Origin: an uncultured Verrucomicrobiota bacterium
GTDB taxonomy: Bacteria > Verrucomicrobiota > Verrucomicrobiia > Limisphaerales > UBA9464
Length of the DNA: 17,533 nt
Assembly (NCBI GenBank): GCA_903925515.1
Contig: CAIYFP010000035.1
Coordinates: 1-17,533 of the forward strand
Direction of reading: 5' to 3'
This document shows, piece after piece, positions 6,955 through 13,520 of the stretch. The translations under genes and the position numbers were made by a program. The notes beneath the pieces were generated by a model that did no database searches, was not told the DNA's origin, and saw only the letters and a list, made by a program, of their open reading frames with translations. Position 1 is the stretch's first letter. Every line of letters begins with the position of its first letter.

Positions 6955-8376
6955 ATGCGCACGTTCCCTTCCCGGTCTCGCATGGCGTGTTGGGTTGCCA
7001 TCGCCAGCGTCCTTTTCCCCCTTGCGTCCCACGGCCAGCTCCCGTCCCGGCTCAAGGTCTCGCCCCCGTCGCACGGTCCCGATGGCTTGCGCATGGAATG
7101 GCAGGTGCCCGGCGAGGGCTGGTCCTTTGAGGTTCAAGAGGCGGCGGACCATCGCGGACCATGGCTCCCGTCGCCCGTGGGCGCCGTGGGCACCGCCCGG
7201 GCATGGCTCGACCCGCGCGGCGTCGCAGACGCCCCGCAACGGGTCTTCCGCGTCGTATCCACCCCGCCGCCCGTCCAGCGCGGCAAGCTCTTGTCCTTGT
7301 CCAGGACCGCCAGCTATCCTGCCGCCCAGCTCTCGTTCCTCCTGATGCTCCAGGGCATCCCCCTCACCGCTCAGTTCGACGTGGACGTGTATAAGGTCAC
7401 GTACGAGACCGTCGATCCATGGGGCCTGCCCACCACCGCCACGGGCGCGGTCGCGTTTCCCCTCAAGGCGGGCCGCGCATGGCCCGTCCTCTCCTACCAG
7501 CACGGCACCATCCTGCGGAAGCTCGACGCGCCCTCCTCGGGCCTCAGCACGGAGGGACTCGTCGGCGTGTTGCTCGCCACCAGCGGCTACGTGGGGGTCT
7601 CGGCGGACTATCTCGGCCTGGGCGATTCGCCGGGGCGTCACCCCTACCACCACGCCGCCTCGCAGGCCTCCGCCGTCGTCGATGCCTTGCGCGCCGGACG
7701 TGCCGCCTGCGCATCCCATGGCGTCGCATTGAACGGCCAGGTCTTCCTCGCCGGGTATTCGCAAGGCGGCCACGCCACCATGGCCGCCCTTCGCGAGATC
7801 GAGGCCCGCCACCCTTCCGAGTTCGACGTCGTCGCAGCCGCCCCCATGGCCGGCGCCTTCGACCTCTCCGGCGTCACCCTCGATGACGCCCTTTCGGACC
7901 GCCCCGTCCCCAACCCCTACTACTTCGTGTTCCTCCTCCAGACACTCGTGGAGCTCTACGGCGTTGCGCCCAGCCTCGCCGACGTCCTCTTGCCCCCGTA
8001 CGACATGGCCGTGCCCCCGCTTCTTGACGGCTCCTCCGACTCGGCGTCGGTCAATGCCATCCTCCCCTCCGTGCCCAGCCGAATCCTCAGGCCCGAGTTC
8101 CTCGGCGCCATCCGTTCCAATCCCGGCCACCCAGTCCGAATTGCCCTTCGCGACAACGACCTCGCCTCATGGGCACCCCGCACCCCTGTCCGCCTCTACC
8201 ACTGCGACGGCGACCAAGACGTCCTCCCCGCCAATTCTTCCGTCGCCCGCGACCGCATGACGGCCCTCGGCGCCAACATATCCCTCTTGAATCCCAAGCC
8301 CGGCGCCAACCACGGCGACTGCGCCCAGCCGGCACTGCTGCTTGCGAAGGCATGGTTTGACTCGCTGCGAAAATAA
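6955..8376 (+). CDS. Secreted alpha/beta hydrolase, lipase/esterase type
   Basis: Encodes 473 residues. The ATG at 6955, with AGGGTG about 6 nt upstream, begins a signal peptide (MRTFPSRSRMACWVAIASV, cleavage likely after SHG). Residues about 30-103 form a small beta-rich Fn3-like module (LRMEWQVPGEGWSFEVQEA ... QRVFRVVS) of a kind common at the N-termini of verrucomicrobial secreted proteins. The catalytic domain follows: the oxyanion region includes YQHGT, the nucleophile elbow is GYSQGG with Ser269, the acid is probably Asp422 in GDQDVLP, and the histidine is His453 in GANHGD. The intact triad and overall pattern resemble secretory lipases and related esterases. Substrate is unknown; an ester is expected. 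The gene appears to be monocistronic. Confidence 0.88.
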   Translation: MRTFPSRSRMACWVAIASVLFPLASHGQLPSRLKVSPPSHGPDGLRMEWQVPGEGWSFEVQEAADHRGPWLPSPVGAVGTARAWLDPRGVADAPQRVFRVVSTPPPVQRGKLLSLSRTASYPAAQLSFLLMLQGIPLTAQFDVDVYKVTYETVDPWGLPTTATGAVAFPLKAGRAWPVLSYQHGTILRKLDAPSSGLSTEGLVGVLLATSGYVGVSADYLGLGDSPGRHPYHHAASQASAVVDALRAGRAACASHGVALNGQVFLAGYSQGGHATMAALREIEARHPSEFDVVAAAPMAGAFDLSGVTLDDALSDRPVPNPYYFVFLLQTLVELYGVAPSLADVLLPPYDMAVPPLLDGSSDSASVNAILPSVPSRILRPEFLGAIRSNPGHPVRIALRDNDLASWAPRTPVRLYHCDGDQDVLPANSSVARDRMTALGANISLLNPKPGANHGDCAQPALLLAKAWFDSLRK

Positions 8377-8825
8377 CGGGCAAGGACCTCGTCCAGCACG
8401 CGGTCCGCGGCCTGTGCGAATCAGCGGCAAGGGACGACGCCGTCCGCGCGAGCGGGCGTCGTGTTGGCTTCGTTGAACCCCAAACCCACGACCCGCTTGC
8501 CGGTGGCCCGTGCGACCTTCCGGACGACGAGATCGCCCAAATCCCCGCGCACGGAGGAGGGAATCTCTCGATCCACACGCGGATGGGTTGTGGCAGGCGG
8601 CGCGCCAGAACGCCCTCGTGACGAATGGGCATGAGCCCATGCACGGGCATCCATGCAACCGCCTTCTTCGCGGCATGGCGGCATGAACCCATGGGGACCT
8701 GTCTTTTCAACCGTCCGCCGGCGCAGCGTCAGGCGAGAACCGGGCACCCGGGAACTGCCTACGCGGGGATCACGGGACCCAGCGCCCTCTGGTCATGACC
8801 ATGCCCCCTGTGGGACGCTCCCCCC
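8377..8825. other. 449-bp intergenic stretch without a convincing gene
   Basis: This gap follows the hydrolase and precedes the ThuA-like gene. The + strand carries no credible coding frame. Several - strand frames stay open across about 8420-8740, but none has a good ribosome binding site or recognisable motif, and their translations are rich in Arg/Pro/Ser. The stretch is less C-skewed than its left neighbours and contains several short GCATG/CATGC and CCCATG motifs around 8629-8697. It may be a structured RNA, a dispersed genomic repeat or decayed sequence; the window alone cannot tell. Confidence 0.4.
8629..8656. other. Imperfect hairpin in the intergenic stretch
   Basis: GCATG at 8629-8633 pairs with CATGC at 8652-8656, and GCCC at 8635-8638 pairs with GGGC at 8645-8648, separated by a 1x3 internal loop and capped by a 6-nt loop. 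Nine base pairs in total. It is not next to a gene end and has no T-tract, so a terminator is unlikely. Confidence 0.3.
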
Positions 8826-9773
8826 ATGCAAACGCGTCGGAAATTCATCGGGCGTGCGGCCGGGCATGGCATGGCGGCGCTGGCGACGGTCGCCATCGGC
8901 ACGGGTTGCGCGGGACCGACGGGCGGCGGGCACCGAAAGCCACGGGTGCTGGTATGGGACGAACGCCAGCCAGCACAAAAGCAGGCGTACGCGAAGGGCC
9001 TCGGCGCACGCGTCGCCCAACACCTCCGGGATTCGGAGCGGCTCGACGTCACCGAGGCGTTGATCGACGACCCGGCGCAAGGCCTCGGGCACCTCGACCA
9101 CATGGACGTGGTGGTGTGGTGGGGGCACGTCCGCCATGCGGAAATCGAGACCTCCACGGCGCTGCGCATCGTCGAGCGCATCCGTTCGGGGAAGCTTGGC
9201 ATGGTCGCCCTGCACTCGGCCCACTGGTCGCGACCCTTCGTGGAGGCGATGGCCGCGATTTCACGGGACCGTGCCATGGCGGCCTTGAGCGAGGAGGAAC
9301 GCGCTCGCGCGGTGGTGACGGAGACGGAGCTGTTGCCTCGCCCGTTCATGGCGCCGTCCTACATGGAGCGGCGCTCGCCCTCGGTCCTTTACAAGCGGCC
9401 TCCGACGGGCCCGGTGGAGGTGCGCTTGGTGCGGCCGAACTGTTGCTTCCCGGCGTACCGTGGCGACGGCAAGCCGAGCGAGGTCCGGGTGAAGCTGCCG
9501 GGCCATCCGGTGGCGAAGGGACTGCCACCCCGGTTCACGCTCGACCTGACGGAGATGTACGACGAGCCCTTCCACGTGCCCGACCCGGACGAGGTCGTGC
9601 TCGAGGAACACTGGGCAGCCGGGGAATGGTTCCGGAGCGGGGCGGCATGGAACCTCGGACGAGGTCGCGTCTTCTACTTCCGGCCCGGTCACGAGACGTA
9701 CGCGGTGTACGAGAACCCATGGGCCTTGAAGGTCGTGGCCAACGCAGTGCGTTGGGCGGGATCTCACGCCTAG
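8826..9773 (+). CDS. ThuA-like protein with a twin-arginine signal
   Basis: Encodes 315 residues. The N-terminus (MQTRRKFIGRAAGHGMAALA) has a twin-arginine motif at residues 4-5 followed by a hydrophobic stretch to GTGC. Cys28 could be a lipidation site, but the lipobox is weak because Gly occupies the -3 position. The rest resembles the ThuA/trehalose-utilisation fold of the class I glutamine amidotransferase-like superfamily: PRVLVWDE near 39-46, DVVVWWGH near 93-100, MVALHSAH near 125-132, and a C-terminal RVFYFRPGHETY typical of the group. ThuA-like proteins are linked to sugar metabolism, but their biochemical activity is poorly defined. There is no good ribosome binding site. Codon third positions use more G than other + strand genes here. 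The gene converges on the response regulator gene with a 37-bp gap holding only a weak 5-bp stem. Confidence 0.83.
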   Translation: MQTRRKFIGRAAGHGMAALATVAIGTGCAGPTGGGHRKPRVLVWDERQPAQKQAYAKGLGARVAQHLRDSERLDVTEALIDDPAQGLGHLDHMDVVVWWGHVRHAEIETSTALRIVERIRSGKLGMVALHSAHWSRPFVEAMAAISRDRAMAALSEEERARAVVTETELLPRPFMAPSYMERRSPSVLYKRPPTGPVEVRLVRPNCCFPAYRGDGKPSEVRVKLPGHPVAKGLPPRFTLDLTEMYDEPFHVPDPDEVVLEEHWAAGEWFRSGAAWNLGRGRVFYFRPGHETYAVYENPWALKVVANAVRWAGSHA

Positions 9774-9810
9774 CCCGGCAGGCCGGACATCGGACGCCTC
9801 CCGGCGCCCG

Positions 9811-10446
9811 TCACGCCGTGCGCTTGGCCGCGAACTTCGCCACGGCCTCCGTCCGAGAGCTCACATGCAGCTTCTCGTAGATGCGCCGGATGTAGCTGCG
9901 GACCGTGTTCTCGCTGATGCCAAGTCCCACGCCGATCTCCTTGTAGGGCTTCCCTTGGGAGAGGCCCGACAACACTTGCAGCTCGCGCTCGCTAAGGCCC
10001 TCAAGGTCCGAATGCATCGGGCGCGGCTCGTTGAAGTAAGCCACGACCTTGCGGGCCACGCGCATCGACATCGGCGCGCCGCCCTCGCGCACCTGGCGAA
10101 TCGCGCTGCTCAGCTCCTCCATGGGCCGGTTCTTCAGCAGGTAGCCGCGCGCCCCCGCACGCAGCGACTCGAAGATCAGGTTCGCATCCTCGTACGTCGT
10201 CAGCATCAGGACGCAAAGGTCGGGCATGGCCCGGCACAACCTCGACACCACCTCAATCCCCCCCATCCCGGGCAACCGGATGTCCATCAACAGGACGTCG
10301 GGCCTTTGCTCTGGCACCCCCGCCATCGCCGCCTCGCCCGTCCCGTACACCCCGGCCACCTCCATGGTCGGGTCTTGCCGCAGCAAGGCCTCAAGACTCT
10401 CCCGCGTCCCCGCGTCGTCCTCGACCAAGCAAATCCTCGTCTTCAT
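9811..10446 (-). CDS. NarL/FixJ-type response regulator (receiver + LuxR HTH)
   Basis: Encodes 211 residues. The ATG at 10446 (MKTRICLVEDD) is chosen because it starts the receiver domain directly and has GAGGGG 9 nt upstream; an in-frame start at 10593 would add 49 unrelated residues overlapping the kinase gene. Receiver residues 1-about 120: acidic pair Asp10/Asp11, phosphoacceptor Asp55 in LLMDIRLPG, Thr83 or Thr84 in MLTTYED, and Lys105 in YLLKNRP. The LuxR-type DNA-binding domain spans about 148-211 (LSERELQVLSGLSQG ... ISENTVRSYIRRIYEKL). All key residues are present. The gene is 13 nt downstream of the histidine kinase and is almost certainly its partner, acting as a DNA-binding transcription factor. 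Target genes are unknown. Confidence 0.93.
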   Translation of the reverse strand: MKTRICLVEDDAGTRESLEALLRQDPTMEVAGVYGTGEAAMAGVPEQRPDVLLMDIRLPGMGGIEVVSRLCRAMPDLCVLMLTTYEDANLIFESLRAGARGYLLKNRPMEELSSAIRQVREGGAPMSMRVARKVVAYFNEPRPMHSDLEGLSERELQVLSGLSQGKPYKEIGVGLGISENTVRSYIRRIYEKLHVSSRTEAVAKFAAKRTA

Positions 10447-10455
10447 TTCATCCAG

Positions 10456-10461
10456 CCCCTC
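10456..10461 (-). promoter_or_regulatory. Ribosome binding site overlapping the kinase stop codon
   Basis: On the - strand the sequence reads TGAGGGG, then nine bases, then ATG. The GAGGGG ribosome binding site shares two bases with the TGA stop of the kinase gene (10460-10462). This arrangement suggests translational coupling of the regulator to the kinase. Confidence 0.65.
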
Positions 10462-13453
10462 ATGAGTCCTCCGTCTCGCCTGACTTCGGCCATGGCAGGA
10501 ACGCGCTGACCCGCGTGCCGCCCCCGGCCAACCCCAGAATCTCCATCCTGCCGCCCATCGCGCACGCCCGGGAGCGCAGGTTTCCAAGGCCACTCCCGGC
10601 CCCCGTCATGGCATCGGAAGCCAACCCGCGTCCGTTGTCGGCAACCGTGATTTCCATGCCCTCGTCCATCACCTTGACCCCCAGCCGAACCTCCGTGCCC
10701 CCCGAATGCTTCACCGCGTTGTTCACCGCCTCCTTCACGATCAACACCGCGTGATGCCGCCACTCGCTCCCCAGCCGCCGCTCGCCCGACGCGTCCGGCA
10801 GCTCCAGCACCGGGCGCATCCCGGCGCTGTGGCAGAAATCCACCACCACCTGTCCAAGGTACGCGACCAACTCCGACAACGTGTCGTTGTCCGGGTTCAC
10901 CGCCCACACGGCCGCGTCCAAGGACCCCATTGTCCCGCGCACCAGCTCCAGTCCCTCCCGCACCCGCTCCATCGCCGCACCCGTCCCGGGCTCCGCCGTC
11001 ACCGCCCGCTCCAGCAGCAAGGCCACCCGGGTCACGCTCGCCCCAAGGTCGTCGTGCAGGTTCTGGGCAATCCGCGTGCGCTCCCGCTCCAGCAAGTTCT
11101 CCTGCTCCATCCGCCGCATCCGACGCCGCATCCGCCGGTCCGAGACCCCTCGCGCCACCTTCGCCGCCACCCCAACCGCGCCCAGTGTTCCCATCACAAG
11201 GAACCATTCCCGAAGCCAAACCGGCGTCGGCACCTCAAACCTCAGCGCCGAGACCCCACCCCATTCCCCGTCCCGCTCCGACGCGCGCACCTCCAGCCGG
11301 TATTGTCCCGGACGCAAGTCCTTCGCCGACACCCGCTCCTCCGCCGTCACCGCATGCCACGCGCCGTGCGGCATCAGCCTCGATTCATACCGGACATGCT
11401 CCGCCGACCCGAAACGCGCCGCCCGAAAGCCCACCTCCATGTCCCCGACCACCGGCCCGAGGTCCACCTCGCGGTCCAGAATCCTCGTCCCGGCAACGTC
11501 CGTTCCTCCGTGCCGCAACCACCGCCACGCGATGCCGGGGGGCTCCGCACGCCTCGGCAATCGCCCCGGCTCCACCAACGCCAATCCCTTTACCGTCGCC
11601 CACCACATCCGTCCCCCGGCACCCTTCGCCACCACCGGGCCGAATCCCATGCGGGCCGCCCCCGGGAACCCATCCCTCCGGTCAAACGTCCGCAGTGCCA
11701 ACCGCGTCGCCCTCCCCTCGTCCACTGCATCGAACGAAGTCGCCGGCACGCGCATGCAGCGGTCCATGGTCCATGCCCACAGGTCCCCCTCCCCATCCTC
11801 CATCAACGTCAAGGCATCCCTCACGAACATTCCCTCGCTTGCCCGGTACGCGCGCGCCCTTCCTCCGCGCACCCGGACCACGGCACCCTCCGCCAGCCCC
11901 ACCCACATCGAGCCATCTCGCCCCGGCGCCAACGATGCAAAGGTCGCCCGCTCATGGACGCCCTCCACGTTCACCCTCTCGAACTTCCCATCCCCCATCC
12001 GGAACAACCCATACCCCATCCCGCAAACCCACATCCGTCCCTCCGCGTCCTCCGCCATCGCGTGCACCACCATGTGCGGAATGCCATCCGCCTCGCCCAG
12101 CACCCGGAACCGTCCCTCCTCCCGCATCGCCACCCCCGCCGCCGTGCCCACCCAAAGCCGACCCCGCCGGTCCTCGTGCAACGTCCGGATGATCTGCGCG
12201 CCCGTGATGTTCGCGGGCACCACTTCCCAGCGTCCCTCATGAAGCCGCATCAGCCCCGGGCTATGCGTCCCCAGCCACAAGTCCCCCGACCGATCCCGCA
12301 ACACCGCGTGCACCGCCACCCCGCCCTGCGCCACGTCACCTGTCCATGCCGGATGCCTTGAAAACCTTCCATCCTTCCATTGCAACAGCCCGGCCCCGTG
12401 CGTCCCCACCGCAAGGACCCCGGGAGCCTCCTCCGCCACGCTGTTGATCACGTGCATCAACCCCGCCTCCGCCCCGAACAGCCGAATCGACCTCGGGCGC
12501 AACCGCGCCACGAACCCCCCGTTCGACCCTGCCCAGACATTCCCCGAGTCATCCTCCACAAGGCTCGTCACCGAGCTGCTCGCCAATCCTTGCCCCCCCG
12601 TCGCCACCGCCACCCCACCGTCCCCATCAAAACGCATCAGCCCGCTCACCCATCCTCCAGCCCACAACCCCCCCCGCGAATCCTCCAACATCGCCACCGG
12701 ATCCTCCCGCATTCCCTCCGGCCTCTCCCCGCGCAGCTCCCAACGCCCCGCACGCCATCGCCAAACCTCGCGGTCCATCGCCACCCAAACCCCGCCACCC
12801 CGCGCCGCCAGAACCCCGCACAACCCCTGCCCCTTCACGCTCCCCGGCAACGGCTCCCCCTGCCATGTCTCCCCCTCGCGCCTCCACAAGCCCCGACGCG
12901 TCGTGCACCATAGCTGCCCGGCCTCGTCCACGGCCATCGAGCAGCCGTCGCCACCCATCCCCGGCGGCGCCTCCACCCCCTCGAAACGTTCCCCCCGCAT
13001 CCGGACCATGCCGGACTCCCACGCCGCCCACACCTCGCCCCCAGGCATCAACGCCAGTTCACGAAGCATCGCCCGGGGCACGCCCTCCCCCGGCCCAAAG
13101 CATCGCCATGAACCCGGCCTCAAAACCCCGACGAATCCGGCCCCGCCCATCCACAAGCCACCCTCCCCGAACCGCAAGCACCGCACCAGCTCTCGCCCAA
13201 GGTCCCCCGCCAACGGCACCTGCACCCGCGAAAAACCAATTCCATCGTACCGCGCAAGGTCCCGGAACGTCGCAATCCACAGCAATCCGTCCGGCGTCGC
13301 CGCCATTCCCGACACCGTGAAGTAGTCCAGCCCGTCCGCTTGGTCGTAAACGCGGACGTCGAAGGTGTCGGTCAACGGGGCAGATGCGATGCCAAGGATG
13401 CAGCGCGACATCGCCCATGCGGCGATCCACCATGACCATGCGGAAGACGGCAT
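10460..13453 (-). CDS. Two-propeller sensor histidine kinase (Reg_prop, Y_Y_Y, HisKA_3, HATPase_c)
   Basis: Encodes 997 residues. The ATG at 13453 begins a signal sequence (MPSSAWSWWIAAWAMSRCILG) and has GGAGA 12 nt upstream; an in-frame start at 13537 would overlap the preceding gene. Residues about 30-640 hold 14 propeller-type blades, each with a motif like LWIAT, LWVGT, MWVGL or DLWLGT, consistent with two seven-bladed periplasmic propellers. A Y_Y_Y domain follows at about 675-740 (RPGQYRLEVRASERDG), then one membrane segment at about 747-770. The HisKA_3 phosphoacceptor is His800 in IAQNLHDDLGAS. The ATPase domain has the N box NNAVKHS (Asn911/Asn912), G1 box DNGRGL with Asp939, and GSGLGNL. 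The ligand is unknown; related sensors in Bacteroidetes detect carbohydrates. The separate regulator immediately downstream makes this a classical pair rather than a one-protein hybrid. Confidence 0.94.
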   Translation of the reverse strand: MPSSAWSWWIAAWAMSRCILGIASAPLTDTFDVRVYDQADGLDYFTVSGMAATPDGLLWIATFRDLARYDGIGFSRVQVPLAGDLGRELVRCLRFGEGGLWMGGAGFVGVLRPGSWRCFGPGEGVPRAMLRELALMPGGEVWAAWESGMVRMRGERFEGVEAPPGMGGDGCSMAVDEAGQLWCTTRRGLWRREGETWQGEPLPGSVKGQGLCGVLAARGGGVWVAMDREVWRWRAGRWELRGERPEGMREDPVAMLEDSRGGLWAGGWVSGLMRFDGDGGVAVATGGQGLASSSVTSLVEDDSGNVWAGSNGGFVARLRPRSIRLFGAEAGLMHVINSVAEEAPGVLAVGTHGAGLLQWKDGRFSRHPAWTGDVAQGGVAVHAVLRDRSGDLWLGTHSPGLMRLHEGRWEVVPANITGAQIIRTLHEDRRGRLWVGTAAGVAMREEGRFRVLGEADGIPHMVVHAMAEDAEGRMWVCGMGYGLFRMGDGKFERVNVEGVHERATFASLAPGRDGSMWVGLAEGAVVRVRGGRARAYRASEGMFVRDALTLMEDGEGDLWAWTMDRCMRVPATSFDAVDEGRATRLALRTFDRRDGFPGAARMGFGPVVAKGAGGRMWWATVKGLALVEPGRLPRRAEPPGIAWRWLRHGGTDVAGTRILDREVDLGPVVGDMEVGFRAARFGSAEHVRYESRLMPHGAWHAVTAEERVSAKDLRPGQYRLEVRASERDGEWGGVSALRFEVPTPVWLREWFLVMGTLGAVGVAAKVARGVSDRRMRRRMRRMEQENLLERERTRIAQNLHDDLGASVTRVALLLERAVTAEPGTGAAMERVREGLELVRGTMGSLDAAVWAVNPDNDTLSELVAYLGQVVVDFCHSAGMRPVLELPDASGERRLGSEWRHHAVLIVKEAVNNAVKHSGGTEVRLGVKVMDEGMEITVADNGRGLASDAMTGAGSGLGNLRSRACAMGGRMEILGLAGGGTRVSAFLPWPKSGETEDS

Positions 13454-13520
13454 GCGCCGAGTGTGTCTCCGCACAAGCCGTTGGCGAGAGGGCCGTTGAC
13501 CCCGGATGTTCCCAGCCACT

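Noticed and set aside
6214..8130. 638-residue - strand frame opposite the flavin-reductase-like and hydrolase genes
   Set aside because: It spans two intact + strand genes and their intergenic hairpin, with a Gly/Asp/Val-rich translation lacking motifs.
8087..8710. 207-residue - strand frame running from the intergenic block into the hydrolase gene
   Set aside because: Its C-terminal half is antisense to the conserved acid and histidine region of the hydrolase, and it has no ribosome binding site or known motif. The intergenic portion is kept as an open question in the findings.
10447..10593. Upstream in-frame start extending the response regulator by 49 residues
   Set aside because: The extension overlaps the kinase gene, is Arg/Gly/Trp-rich, and the ATG at 10446 has a good ribosome binding site and begins the receiver domain.
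10706..12361. Long + strand frames opposite the histidine kinase
   Set aside because: The translations are Arg/Pro/His/Ser-rich and motif-free, whereas the - strand kinase has all catalytic boxes.
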